A DNA stretch of 64,000 bases from Saprospiraceae bacterium UBA1994 (lineage in GTDB: Bacteria; Bacteroidota; Bacteroidia; Chitinophagales; Saprospiraceae), in the NCBI GenBank assembly GCA_002335865.1, contig DDCY01000009.1, positions 124,001-188,000 of the forward strand. Direction: 5' to 3'. A model generated the notes under the pieces. That model saw only the letters and a program-made list of their open reading frames with translations. It was not told where the DNA came from and made no database searches. Positions 16,037 to 26,356 of this stretch are shown here, piece by piece (within the stretch, counting starts at the first letter, position 1; each line of letters starts with the position of its first letter). The position numbers were made by a program, and so were the translations under genes.

Positions 16037-17824
16037 TTGGCGCCACAGAACCTAATATATAAAACAAGATTAGATCAGTTTCTTTCACTATACAATCAGC
16101 AAAGGCAACGATTTAATATCATGAGTACTATACGTATTGTTTTGCTTGTCGTTTTTCTCTTAACGCTTTACTTAATGATAAAGAATGATGGAGCTGTGCA
16201 ATGGATCATTATAGCCATATTTTCATCAATTGCTTTTTTCATATTGATCAATAAACATATGAAACTTGCACAAAAAATGCGAATGCATAGAGCCCTCGCT
16301 GACATTAATCAAAACGAACACGACTATCTATCTCGCACATCCATTCCATTTGATGATGGCAACGAACACATATTTACCAAACATCCTTACACTTACGATC
16401 TAGATATATTTGGTGACCACTCACTTTTTCATAGATTAAACAGAACTGCTACTTATATCGGTAGTAAAAAGCTTGCACATTTTCTCAGCCATAGATTGTC
16501 CAATGAAGAAATCTTCTCTCAACAAGATGCTATCAAAGAAATATCATCTAAAATAGAATGGAGGCAAGAAATGCTAGCTGTTGCAATGACTAGCGACGAT
16601 AGTCAAAAGACATACAACACGCTAATAGACTGGACCAAAACCGAAGTTAAGCAGCATTCATCCTTAATGAAAATCATAAGTTATCTATTACCGATAATGA
16701 CAGTACTTTTTTTGGTAGCTTATGCTTGGATCGGTGGTGACATTCCACGATTAAGTTTTGCATTTTTATTCCTTATCAATCTAGGAATACTCGGCAAACA
16801 CTTTCGACAAATTAAAGATGAGATATTAGGTGAATCTCAAATCAATAAATCGATACAAAAATATAGTCGCTTGATGTATATGCTGGAGAGTCATTCATTT
16901 CAATCTACAAAATTACAACAGCTACAAAAACGGCTGCTTACTGATAACGAAACTGCCAGTCATCACATCGCCAATCTATCGAGACTATTTCAACAGATGG
17001 ACTCCGTACACAATCCTATGGGCGCTATCATATTCAATGGAATGAGTCTATACCATGTGCACACTTTACGAAAGTTGCAAGAGTGGAAGGCAACTTTTGC
17101 ACCTATGATTTCAGATTGGTTAGAGGTAATCGGAGAAATAGAAGCGATCAATAGCTTGTCTAATTTTGCATATAACAACCCTGCATATACTTATCCTAAT
17201 CTTAATTCACAAGAACAAATCACATTCTCAAATCTTGGTCATCCAATGCTTCCAGATAATGTTAGAGTTTGTAATGATGTAACTTTTATAAATCAAAAAT
17301 TTATCATACTTACAGGATCCAATATGTCAGGTAAAAGCACATTTCTCAGAAGTCTTGGAATCAATATGGTACTCGCCAGTACAGGTGCTCCAGTATGCGC
17401 TACAGCCGCTAATATTCATCCACTTGACATCTATGTGTCGATGAGATTGTCAGATTCTCTATCTGATAATGAATCTTACTTCTTTGCAGAAGTCAAAAGA
17501 CTTAAAGAAGTAATGGATGCCGCAGATAGCAAGTTGACATTTATACTCCTAGATGAAATATTAAGAGGGACCAACTCTGATGATAAGCGGCAAGGCACAG
17601 TAGAAGTTATCAAGAAACTAATCTCCAAAAGAGTAATCGGTGTAATTGCTACTCATGATCTTAAAGTATGTGATACTACATCTGATTACCCTACACAACT
17701 AATCAATAAAAACTTTGAAGTAGAAATCCGTGAAGGCGAACTCTTGTTTGATTATAAGCTAAGAGATGGTGTATGCAAAAATAAGAGTGCTACTTACATT
17801 ATGAAGAAAATGAAGATAATTTGA
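16037..17824 (+). CDS. Membrane MutS-like ATPase (MutS domain V)
   Basis: 595 residues starting at a TTG. Hydrophobic segments at about 33-50, 54-72 and 215-255 place the N-terminal half in the membrane, which canonical MutS lacks. The C-terminal half is a MutS ATPase: Walker A TGSNMSGKSTFLRS near 426 and Walker B FILLDEILRGTNSDDK near 503, with the ATHDLKV switch. The mismatch-recognition and connector domains are absent. Such proteins are common in Bacteroidota; their role is not known and mismatch repair should not be assumed. The first in-frame ATG is near residue 29, just before the first helix, so the TTG start is a judgement. Confidence 0.85.
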   Translation: MAPQNLIYKTRLDQFLSLYNQQRQRFNIMSTIRIVLLVVFLLTLYLMIKNDGAVQWIIIAIFSSIAFFILINKHMKLAQKMRMHRALADINQNEHDYLSRTSIPFDDGNEHIFTKHPYTYDLDIFGDHSLFHRLNRTATYIGSKKLAHFLSHRLSNEEIFSQQDAIKEISSKIEWRQEMLAVAMTSDDSQKTYNTLIDWTKTEVKQHSSLMKIISYLLPIMTVLFLVAYAWIGGDIPRLSFAFLFLINLGILGKHFRQIKDEILGESQINKSIQKYSRLMYMLESHSFQSTKLQQLQKRLLTDNETASHHIANLSRLFQQMDSVHNPMGAIIFNGMSLYHVHTLRKLQEWKATFAPMISDWLEVIGEIEAINSLSNFAYNNPAYTYPNLNSQEQITFSNLGHPMLPDNVRVCNDVTFINQKFIILTGSNMSGKSTFLRSLGINMVLASTGAPVCATAANIHPLDIYVSMRLSDSLSDNESYFFAEVKRLKEVMDAADSKLTFILLDEILRGTNSDDKRQGTVEVIKKLISKRVIGVIATHDLKVCDTTSDYPTQLINKNFEVEIREGELLFDYKLRDGVCKNKSATYIMKKMKII

Positions 17825-17851
17825 TACTCATACTGAATATCGGTATCTTTG
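17821..17851 (+). promoter_or_regulatory. aroC promoter: TTG (-33) and TATCTTTG (-7)
   Basis: TTG at 17821-17823 and TATCTTTG at 17844-17851, spacer 20 bases. The -7 element ends 4 bases before the aroC ATG. The promoter starts inside the end of the MutS-like gene (stop at 17822-17824). Confidence 0.68.
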
Positions 17852-17855
17852 GAAT

Positions 17856-18950
17856 ATGGGAGGAAGTACATTTGGAAAGATATGGCAATTTACAAGCTTC
17901 GGTGAATCTCACGGAGTAGGAATCGGAGTAGTTATCGAAGGCTGCCCTGCAGGACTAGAAATCGATAAGACATTCATAGAAACAGAACTAGCTAAACGTA
18001 GGCCTGGACAAAGTGCTATTGTAACTCAGCGTCAAGAACCAGATACATGTGAAATATTATCTGGTACAATGGAAGGAGTGAGTACAGGCACACCCATAGC
18101 CATTTGGATTGCCAATCAAAATCAACAACCAAAAGACTATAACCACATAGCGGATAAATTTAGACCATCACATGCCGACTATACCTACACTGCCAAATAT
18201 GGGATCAGAGACTATAGAGGCGGAGGTAGATCTTCTGCTCGTGAGACAGCGGCTAGAGTCGCTGCTGGAGCTATCGCAAAATTGTTACTAAAACACCTTG
18301 GAGTAGACATTACCGCATATGTATCTCAGGTAGGTCATATCATAGCTCCTAATGTAGACCATCCCTCAAAAGACACAATAGAAAGTAATGTAGTAAGATG
18401 CGCTCATACCGTTGCTGCTGTTGAAATGGAAGAGTACATCAAGCAAATAAGAAAAGAAGGTGATACTATAGGCGGAATGATACGTTGTGTTATTAAAGGA
18501 ACTCCTGCAGGACTAGGAGAGCCTGTTTATGATCGTTTACATGCCGACTTGGGTAAATCCATGCTTAGTATCAATGCAGTAAAAGGTTATGATTATGGAA
18601 GTGGATTTGATGCCGTAACGATGAAAGGATCTGACCACAACGATGCCTACTATGCTGATAATGACGGTAAGGTAAAAACTTCAACCAATTTTTCAGGTGG
18701 GATACAAGGTGGTATTTCTAATGGTTTAGACATATACTTTAGGGTTGCTTTCAAACCTGTAGCTACTATCATGCAAGATCAACAATCTGTGGACAAAGCT
18801 GGTAAAGATGTAATCGTAACTGGTAAAGGAAGACATGATCCTTGCGTAGTTCCTAGGGCAGTACCAATTGTAGAAGCCATGGCTGCTAATGTATTAGTAG
18901 ATCATTTATTGAGATCAAAAACAAGTAAACTTTCAGATGTTATTGAATAA
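17856..18950 (+). CDS. aroC: Chorismate synthase
   Basis: Last step of the shikimate pathway: EPSP to chorismate, using reduced FMN. 364 residues, full length. FTSFGESHGVGIG (His19), DYRGGGRSSARET and the C-terminal GRHDPCVVPRAVPIVEAM signatures are present. The ATG at 17856 is fixed by the family start (STFGKIWQFTSFGESHG). Probably a single gene, transcribed from the promoter that overlaps the previous gene. Confidence 0.97.
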   Translation: MGGSTFGKIWQFTSFGESHGVGIGVVIEGCPAGLEIDKTFIETELAKRRPGQSAIVTQRQEPDTCEILSGTMEGVSTGTPIAIWIANQNQQPKDYNHIADKFRPSHADYTYTAKYGIRDYRGGGRSSARETAARVAAGAIAKLLLKHLGVDITAYVSQVGHIIAPNVDHPSKDTIESNVVRCAHTVAAVEMEEYIKQIRKEGDTIGGMIRCVIKGTPAGLGEPVYDRLHADLGKSMLSINAVKGYDYGSGFDAVTMKGSDHNDAYYADNDGKVKTSTNFSGGIQGGISNGLDIYFRVAFKPVATIMQDQQSVDKAGKDVIVTGKGRHDPCVVPRAVPIVEAMAANVLVDHLLRSKTSKLSDVIE

Positions 18951-18996
18951 TAAATCTTAAAGTATGAATTTACTAATACGCATTCTTACATAGCAC

Positions 18997-21900
18997 CTAA
19001 TTCTTATTCTCTTCTTCTAATTCAGAGTCATTAACTTCTTCGAGAGAATCTCTTAGTACATCCTGAAACTCAGATAGAGTACCAAATTCTGTTCGGTAAC
19101 CAAAACCAAAACCATACTTACCACGCCTAGACGTAGATTGAAAATCTATATCAGATGTGCCGTAAAGTCTTACTTTGAGTTTACGTTCATCCGTTAGAAA
19201 ATACTCAAGCACAACATTACCCGCTATATAACTTCCTAATCCACCAATTACATCTTCATTTCTCACGAAGTTACCCCCTACTTTTAGACTCATCCGTTCA
19301 TTGAGAAATCTAAATCTCGTGCGTCCATCTACTTCTACTTCATTGAAATTTAAGGCACCTGCATCTGTAGAAAATAGACCAGAATTATTTCTTAGACCAA
19401 CCTTGAAGTCGATACCAGATATCAATCCATTATCTGAAAGTGCCTCACTGAGAAGGCCTGTGAGAAGATTAGAAAGCTGATTACTTACCAATTCACTTAG
19501 TGTATTTCCAGCAGCACTAGTCAAGAGTGATGAGTTCGATACACCAGGAGTAATACCTCCATCGCTACTTAAGAAAGTCTGAAATACAATCAATTGAACA
19601 ACTTGATTATTAAGTTCTATTTCGTTTGTTCTCAATGTCCGTAGTTTACTATCGGCATAAGTCTTAAGTTCACCTTGAAGATCTGGAAATGCAATATCAA
19701 AATTTATTATTGGCTTAAATATAGTCCCTGTAAGATCGAGTATAAGCTCTGTCGTCTGTGTACTACGTGCTTCCTGTTCTATACCTGTATTAGAGACCAT
19801 ATACTCAGCTAAAAATACATTAAGCGGTGTACGAACAATATAGTTCGCATCTATATCTAAAGTGGCATCTAAAGGATCTCCATTCCATCGAATGATACCT
19901 CCGGGTTTAATGATAAATGGTTTTTTAACAAATTCTCCAGACGTAAATAAATATTGTCCATTTGCGATCTCGAACTCACCAAACACATCAAATGCACCAA
20001 ACCTATCAATATACATTTGAACAGCTCCATCACCTCTTCCTTCTAAAATATCTTGTCGAGATTCATCAAAAATAATTCGCATCTCTGCATCTTTGGTGAG
20101 CGTAACATTCATTTCTATATTAAGTCCTTTGATCTTATAGTCATCATTACTATTAATAATCGTAATCTCTTGGTTGTCAAGATTATCGCGATCTACAAAT
20201 CTTACAAAACTCTCATCGTAACCCTCTTGATAATAACTAACTGGTACATTCAAAACTGTATTAGGTCCGGTTATCGCCTCGACCTTGAGATCTGCTCTAT
20301 CAAATGGCCCATCAAAATCAACACTTACTTTACCCTGTGCATATCCATAATAAAGTGGATTTTCACGTTTTGTTGTATTTAATACTATGGCATTATCTGC
20401 GGTTATATTGAGATCCATTACAAACTCACTGAATAGATCATGCTTTATTCCTCCAGTAATCAAACCTACATTATCTTCGCTATCAGTAATGATATCATCT
20501 GTCAGATCTATTAGATATCTATCTATTGCTATAGGTTGATCATCAAAGAAAAATTTTGAACCTAAATAATCTACTTTAACTGCACCTTCTCTGATTAGTC
20601 CATCTCCTTGCAGATCCAGATCATCTAAAGGGCCTTTGATTACAATATCTAAATCTGCTTTTCCTACAGTCTCCGATATACCGTCAGGAATTATAAACTC
20701 AAATATTCGCAAAGGCAAATCTTTTGCTTTGAGCGTTGCATCCAAAATATTGTTTTCTTGATTAAAGCTTATATTGGACTTAATAACATGATCAGGATGT
20801 ACTAGTGAAACCAATCCTTCGTAAGGGTTAACATTAGTTTTGCCAATATCAATCTCTAACTTGCCAAAGTTTTCATTATTTATTAAAAATTCATCAATAG
20901 AGGCAGTTCCAGATATTACTGGAGCCGAAGAATACATCTTATAGAGTTTCATCGACATATTCATCATACCTCCAAATAACATCTTATCATAATCTATAAA
21001 TGGATTGGCGATTGCAAAGTCAACATTCTCTAGTTGCAGTTCTACACCTTCATTATTGATATCTTTTAAAATTATCTTTTTTGTATCATCGGTCAGAGAT
21101 AAGTTATTTATATCGATATACTCTTTTCCTAAAACAATTCTATTATCATTACTAAACTGCCACTTATTACCAAGCATAATCAGCTCATTATTTTCTAAGT
21201 GCAATCTGATTCCTCTATCATCTGGAAAAATTTGCACTATAATATCAAGTCGTTCAATTGAATCTATAATAGCATCAGTTTTCACGTTAATGTTGATCGT
21301 ATCTCCATTTGTATCAGCAATAATATCAATAGGATTAAATGACTTTCCATCTACTAAGCTAGAGTCAATATTCATCATTAATGAACCATCATTATGAATA
21401 CTATTGAAATTTATTTGCCATCCAAATAATTGGTACTTATCCAAGCCTATAAAAGGTATAGATGATGTAATGGCAATTTCACCAAAATCACTATTTACCC
21501 TTCCATTCACTCGCATATCTCGAATACTAAGCTTAGGTACACCAGCAAGAGCAAATATATTTTCACTGTCTTTGATATAAATATCGAAATCAAAGTTTTG
21601 CACAGCTAAATCATTAACTGTAGACCAATGTCTAGTATAGAATGGATAATTATCCTTTGCGATTTTCTTTACTGCATTCACTACATTATCAATGCGAAAC
21701 TGTCCATCTATACTAGCTGCTCCTATATCAGAATATATCTCTAAAATACGACTATCAAAATTTTTAGCCTTACTTGATATTGAAATAGTATCTAAAACAT
21801 AAAGGGAATCCTTACGTTGAATTTTGAGATTAGATGCAAGTAAATTTCCAACTAAATCGTCGATACTCTTACCATTCATATTGACATCAACATTTCCTCT

Positions 21901-23874
21901 TATCGCCAATTGATCTTGGGCCAAATTAAGATTCTTAAGATCAAGGGATTTAATATCTACCTGAAAATCTAAATAAGGTCTCCCCTCTCGAAGTTCTACA
22001 TTTCCATCAAATTCAAAATTTGCATTTTCATCGTCAATTTTAAATACCCCATTAAACTTATTTTTCCTTAGTTGTCCATCTAAAATAAAGTCATCATAAA
22101 TATATCCTTTGAAATCAAAAGATTCTACCTTAGCAGTCAAGTCGGCATAAGCTGTCTCTAAAGAAAGACCTTTACCGTTAGATACTTTAGTATTAAAATT
22201 AACTACACCAAAATTATCATCATCCGTCCATGCTCCCAAATCAAAATCTACAAGACCCATTTCACCAGAATAATTTGCGTTCTTTGTTCCATTCTTGATA
22301 TCTAAACGCATATCTAATTCAGCTCTACCTAACTCTGTATTAAGAGATCCAAATGCAACGAAATCTTTGAAGTATCCATCGAACCTCCCTGAAAAATTAA
22401 AATCTCCAATCTTTTCAAAATTATTCGGCGTTTTAAATCCTGGAATCAACTCTTCTAAAAAATTGATATTTGTAGTTAGCCTTTGAACTTTTAAATTGAT
22501 CAATGCATTATTTCCATCGGAAATATTTCTACTATCAAATGACCCTTCCAATTGTAAATCTCTATTAAAATACAATTTTACATTTCTCCCACTTAATTTA
22601 TTGAGCCTACCATAATATTTTCCGTCTAAAACGATCTGTCTTCCTTTGTTATTAATAAAAAACTTATTCTTATTTAAATCTTTTAAAAAATATGTCAAGT
22701 CACCTATTCCAATCTTGGCTTCATCGAAATTAACTTTGAAAAAAACACGGTTAGCTAACTTTCTGAAATCCGAAAATTCATTATACGTAAATGATAAATC
22801 ATTATTTATCTCGGTGTTATTTGTTTGTAATTTAAAATTCTTAAAGTCAATTCCACGACTATTAATCATTAATGTGTCAACAGACATTTCATTGATTGAA
22901 AACCCCCTTTGATCTTCCACTGTTAGATACTTCACTTCTAATGAGATATCAAAGTCATTGGAATATCTCAAATCCGTAAACTTAAGATTGAGATCTGTCA
23001 ATTCCATATCTGCGACATCAAGACTATTCGGAAACTCTCCGTTACGAGATGTGCGTTCATCGAACCTCTTAAATGTAGCTTCCAATATTTCCAACTCATC
23101 AATAGTTAAAAACATCATTGAAGAATCAATTGCTGGTGCTACCAAAACAGTATCTATATCTCTAGTTATTCCATTGACTACTATTACTTCCTGTTTATTT
23201 CTCGAAATAATGATATCTGGTCTATCAAGAAAAACCCTCTTGATAGCTACATTGCCATTTTCAAGATCTAATTCATCAAACTCGATTATACCTTCGGTTA
23301 TCTTGTAGCTTTGTTTTTTTTCCAAGTTCTCATCTTCTATCCGATAATGGACATTTTTCAGATGTACTATTTTGAGATCTAAAATATATGGATCTGTAGG
23401 GTTATCGTCTTTTTTTTCTCTTGTTACAGATCTAGATCCAAAGCTAGCCAACAAAATTTCTACATTACTTTTACTTTCATTCTTCCTTTTGACGACATTA
23501 ACATGACCATTAACTAGTCGTACATCATCAAGCGACAATTCTTTAGAAAATACTGAAAAAAGACTTTTCTGAAAACCAACTTCAAGATGCTCGGAATAAA
23601 TCAAAGTATCTCCGCTCTGATCTTCCACATAGAATCCATCCAACTCTAATCCTCTCCATATAGATAGATCTATTTTGTCAATTTCAACCTTAGTATTCAT
23701 CTTATTGGAAAAGTAACTAGTCAATCGATCTACGGACCACTTCTGCACAACAGGAATCTGCAGCAAAATGAAAAGAATAAACGGAACAACAATAATAAAA
23801 ATTACCAATCCCCAGATCCACTTACGCCAAGCAAACCCTGATTTAATGTTTTCTTCTTTGTCCTTTTCTTCCAT
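18997..23874 (-). CDS. tamB: TamB-like translocation/assembly protein (AsmA-like family)
   Basis: A giant 1625-residue protein. One transmembrane anchor (about 20-43, GLVIFIIVVPFILFILLQ) is followed by a very long repetitive beta-rich periplasmic region, with the TamB_C domain at about 1250-1600 ending in a beta-strand-rich tail (KYGFGFGYRTEF) and an acidic terminus. TamB-type proteins form a groove that carries phospholipid, or assists outer-membrane protein assembly, across the periplasm. The predicted start ATG 23874 lies 16 bases after a -7 element. No tamA partner is adjacent. It converges on aroC with only 46 bases between stops. Confidence 0.9.
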   Translation of the reverse strand: MEEKDKEENIKSGFAWRKWIWGLVIFIIVVPFILFILLQIPVVQKWSVDRLTSYFSNKMNTKVEIDKIDLSIWRGLELDGFYVEDQSGDTLIYSEHLEVGFQKSLFSVFSKELSLDDVRLVNGHVNVVKRKNESKSNVEILLASFGSRSVTREKKDDNPTDPYILDLKIVHLKNVHYRIEDENLEKKQSYKITEGIIEFDELDLENGNVAIKRVFLDRPDIIISRNKQEVIVVNGITRDIDTVLVAPAIDSSMMFLTIDELEILEATFKRFDERTSRNGEFPNSLDVADMELTDLNLKFTDLRYSNDFDISLEVKYLTVEDQRGFSINEMSVDTLMINSRGIDFKNFKLQTNNTEINNDLSFTYNEFSDFRKLANRVFFKVNFDEAKIGIGDLTYFLKDLNKNKFFINNKGRQIVLDGKYYGRLNKLSGRNVKLYFNRDLQLEGSFDSRNISDGNNALINLKVQRLTTNINFLEELIPGFKTPNNFEKIGDFNFSGRFDGYFKDFVAFGSLNTELGRAELDMRLDIKNGTKNANYSGEMGLVDFDLGAWTDDDNFGVVNFNTKVSNGKGLSLETAYADLTAKVESFDFKGYIYDDFILDGQLRKNKFNGVFKIDDENANFEFDGNVELREGRPYLDFQVDIKSLDLKNLNLAQDQLAIRGNVDVNMNGKSIDDLVGNLLASNLKIQRKDSLYVLDTISISSKAKNFDSRILEIYSDIGAASIDGQFRIDNVVNAVKKIAKDNYPFYTRHWSTVNDLAVQNFDFDIYIKDSENIFALAGVPKLSIRDMRVNGRVNSDFGEIAITSSIPFIGLDKYQLFGWQINFNSIHNDGSLMMNIDSSLVDGKSFNPIDIIADTNGDTININVKTDAIIDSIERLDIIVQIFPDDRGIRLHLENNELIMLGNKWQFSNDNRIVLGKEYIDINNLSLTDDTKKIILKDINNEGVELQLENVDFAIANPFIDYDKMLFGGMMNMSMKLYKMYSSAPVISGTASIDEFLINNENFGKLEIDIGKTNVNPYEGLVSLVHPDHVIKSNISFNQENNILDATLKAKDLPLRIFEFIIPDGISETVGKADLDIVIKGPLDDLDLQGDGLIREGAVKVDYLGSKFFFDDQPIAIDRYLIDLTDDIITDSEDNVGLITGGIKHDLFSEFVMDLNITADNAIVLNTTKRENPLYYGYAQGKVSVDFDGPFDRADLKVEAITGPNTVLNVPVSYYQEGYDESFVRFVDRDNLDNQEITIINSNDDYKIKGLNIEMNVTLTKDAEMRIIFDESRQDILEGRGDGAVQMYIDRFGAFDVFGEFEIANGQYLFTSGEFVKKPFIIKPGGIIRWNGDPLDATLDIDANYIVRTPLNVFLAEYMVSNTGIEQEARSTQTTELILDLTGTIFKPIINFDIAFPDLQGELKTYADSKLRTLRTNEIELNNQVVQLIVFQTFLSSDGGITPGVSNSSLLTSAAGNTLSELVSNQLSNLLTGLLSEALSDNGLISGIDFKVGLRNNSGLFSTDAGALNFNEVEVDGRTRFRFLNERMSLKVGGNFVRNEDVIGGLGSYIAGNVVLEYFLTDERKLKVRLYGTSDIDFQSTSRRGKYGFGFGYRTEFGTLSEFQDVLRDSLEEVNDSELEEENKN

Positions 23875-23890
23875 CTAAAATATAATCACT

Positions 23891-23898
23891 CAAAGATA
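23891..23898 (-). promoter_or_regulatory. -7 element TATCTTTG for tamB
   Basis: Minus-strand TATCTTTG ending 16 bases before the tamB ATG; predicted leader about 12 bases. Confidence 0.55.
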
Positions 23899-24093
23899 CA
23901 GTATATATAATTCATTATACATCCTAGATCATACAAAATACATGGATCTTTAACGATTGCTTAACCGAATGAAGTGAATCTCAATTTATTTGTAGAATTA
24001 CTTTGTAGAATTGTATTAGTAGATTCAATAGTTTTATTGTAAAACGGTACCTGAATAAGCAATCCGAGCATTTATTCTTAGAAATGCCACACT

Positions 24094-24645
24094 TTACTGT
24101 GCCGCTCGAAGAGCATCGTAATAGAGTTTCTTAGCATGTCTCTGAAAATCAACTTCTCTATATATCTTTCGTTTTATACTTGGAGTCTGATTTTCTTTTA
24201 CTAATGGTAGATCATCATCTATTCCATACCTCCAGACATCGGCTATTAGTAAACTATTATCCTTACGTACATACCCCTCGAATGGTACACCATCAAACAT
24301 CAACTGTATTTCTTGTATATCATTTTTAGTGCCACTCGGTGTAGAATGCATACTCCCACCATAAACCACTTCTTCTATGTAATAATTCGTTAGCGTAGGG
24401 TTGAGTAAATATTCCTTATTATCATCAAATGAGATGTCACCAACTTTATCTCCATTGAGATAAACAGTTGTGGTCGATTGAGTGATTACAATTCTTGCTT
24501 GACTCTTAGGTTCTATTGCTCGTTTAAAGCCTTCTTCAAAACTCACCTCAATAGCCTTGCGTGTAGGGTTATCAATTATGAGTGTTTTCTTATGAGTACA
24601 TGATGGAAATAGTGCTATGAAAGTAAGGAGCGAAAGTATGCGCAT
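24094..24645 (-). CDS. Putative lipoprotein, function unknown
   Basis: 183 residues. Signal peptide with lipobox FPSC at 13-16, so lipidation at Cys16 is expected. The body has short beta strands (KTLIIDNPTRKAIEVSFEE) and a DVWRYGIDDDLPLV stretch. No family recognised. The next gene upstream ends about 210 bases away, so it may have its own promoter, though none was found. Confidence 0.7.
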   Translation of the reverse strand: MRILSLLTFIALFPSCTHKKTLIIDNPTRKAIEVSFEEGFKRAIEPKSQARIVITQSTTTVYLNGDKVGDISFDDNKEYLLNPTLTNYYIEEVVYGGSMHSTPSGTKNDIQEIQLMFDGVPFEGYVRKDNSLLIADVWRYGIDDDLPLVKENQTPSIKRKIYREVDFQRHAKKLYYDALRAAQ

Positions 24646-24855
24646 AATAGTAATTAAAAATTTTTGCGAACATAGTGAAATTATACTCGATTTGAAGGAT
24701 AATTAACGTCTCTTTAGCGTCAGATATTTTAGGAAACCAATACACAATCACATCTTTTATGCGGTTTATGGTCAGCTTCGGATAATCAACTCAATAGAAG
24801 CAAGTTCTAGAAAGTAATTCAAAAAAATATAAATAGCTATCAACCTAAACGCCAT

Positions 24856-25830
24856 TTAATCTGAGGAATCCATCGCCAACTCACTATTTGTACCTACTCC
24901 AAGACGCTTCCTATTCACCGCTATACTTGCATTTAACTCATAGCCAATGAGTATTACAAACGCATTGATTTGCAACCATATCATAATGACTATTAGGGCT
25001 CCGATGGATCCATAAATCTCGTTATATCTGCCAAAATTATTGACAAAATAAGAGAAGCCTAGAGATGTCAGTAATGAGAGAATGGTAGCCATGATTGCAC
25101 CGCTACTAATGAGCGGAGTACGCTTATACATGGATGGACCATATCTATATATCAATGTGATACCACTATATACCAAAAGTAAGGCCAACGCCCATCTTAA
25201 TAAAGTAAGTAGTAAATCTAACCCTTTACTGATTTCAAAATAGGCAACCACTTCGTCAAGTGCAACATTACCGACGATCACCAATACAAAGCTCATCATA
25301 AATAACATGAATAAAATAAGCATCATATTTAACGCTACATATCTCTTACGTAGCCAACTTCGTGTCTTGTATACTTGCTTATAGGACTTATCAAACCCAT
25401 CCATTAGAGTCAACATACCACTACTGGCGAAGAACACCGCCAATAGAAAACCTAAAGAAAACAACCCTTCTCTATTAACGGCTGTGATACTCCTAATCAA
25501 TTCTATGAAATAATCATGAGCATCATCTGGTAATACGCCCTGGAGTGAACTACTTATCAGATCTACATAATTTGCAGTGAATGGCATATGAGGTAGCAAT
25601 GTAAATATGCTTATGATTGTAGGAAATATAGCCAAGAAAAGACTAAATGCTATGGCATTGGCCCTAGTCGTAATATTGTCTTTCTGAGTCTCATCGTAGA
25701 TAAATACCAAAATATTGTAAAGAGGTACTTTACCAAATCCGGGTATAGCAGTCCTTTTAGACCATTCTAGTATTTGCCTAAGAATAGGTAAATGAGTAAT
25801 CCAATACCATATGGACTCCCATCTATTCAT
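24856..25830 (-). CDS. YihY/BrkB family inner-membrane protein
   Basis: 324 residues with six predicted transmembrane helices. The family pattern is clear: RANAIAFSLFLAIFPTIISIFTLLP, SSGMLTLMDGFDKSYKQV and, near the end, YGSIGALIVIMIWLQINAFVILIGYELNA. Once called ribonuclease BN in error; true role unknown (transport suspected). Its start overlaps the thioesterase gene by 8 bases, so they share an mRNA. Confidence 0.92.
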   Translation of the reverse strand: MNRWESIWYWITHLPILRQILEWSKRTAIPGFGKVPLYNILVFIYDETQKDNITTRANAIAFSLFLAIFPTIISIFTLLPHMPFTANYVDLISSSLQGVLPDDAHDYFIELIRSITAVNREGLFSLGFLLAVFFASSGMLTLMDGFDKSYKQVYKTRSWLRKRYVALNMMLILFMLFMMSFVLVIVGNVALDEVVAYFEISKGLDLLLTLLRWALALLLVYSGITLIYRYGPSMYKRTPLISSGAIMATILSLLTSLGFSYFVNNFGRYNEIYGSIGALIVIMIWLQINAFVILIGYELNASIAVNRKRLGVGTNSELAMDSSD

Positions 25831-26233
25831 AATAAGATTTTAGAGCTTGCTGCAGTGCTATGGGAGTAGTCACACGTTTATTAGTATCCATATCTACAAA
25901 AAATAACTTGACGTATGCACGGTGGCATAATTCCAACTCTTCATTATAAATCTCGTGATCAAATTTAATCATCTTTGTTGGAAGCTCCTTGATTATTGTA
26001 CGTATAGTCAGGTTGTCATCATACTTGATCGGTGCTAGATACCTCGCTTCCATATGTAACACTGGCATCATGACACGGTCATTGACTTCCATATCTCTAT
26101 ATCTAAGACCTAACGATCGTATGGACTCTGTCCTCCCTATCTCATATAACAAGGGATAATTTCCATAATAGAGATAACCCATCTGGTCAGTCTCTCCGTA
26201 ACTTACTCGCTTCTGATGGTCGTAGGTAAACAT
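25823..26233 (-). CDS. Acyl-CoA thioesterase, hotdog fold (YbgC-like)
   Basis: 136 residues. The 4HBT signature is near the N-terminus: VSYGETDQMGYLYYGNYPLLYEIGR, with the catalytic Asp in ETDQMG. Length and motif match single-domain YbgC/FadM-like thioesterases, which hydrolyse acyl-CoA or acyl-ACP in the cytoplasm. First gene of a two-gene unit with the YihY gene. Confidence 0.9.
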   Translation of the reverse strand: MFTYDHQKRVSYGETDQMGYLYYGNYPLLYEIGRTESIRSLGLRYRDMEVNDRVMMPVLHMEARYLAPIKYDDNLTIRTIIKELPTKMIKFDHEIYNEELELCHRAYVKLFFVDMDTNKRVTTPIALQQALKSYYE

Positions 26234-26356
26234 GACTTAAAAATATTGATAATTGAATAAAACCATCATGTTATGGCTTGGACTGTAAGTTAATTAATAA
26301 CTGACTAATAATTCAATGTGGCTTCTTTCTATCAATAATTTGCTAATTCCTTAAAA

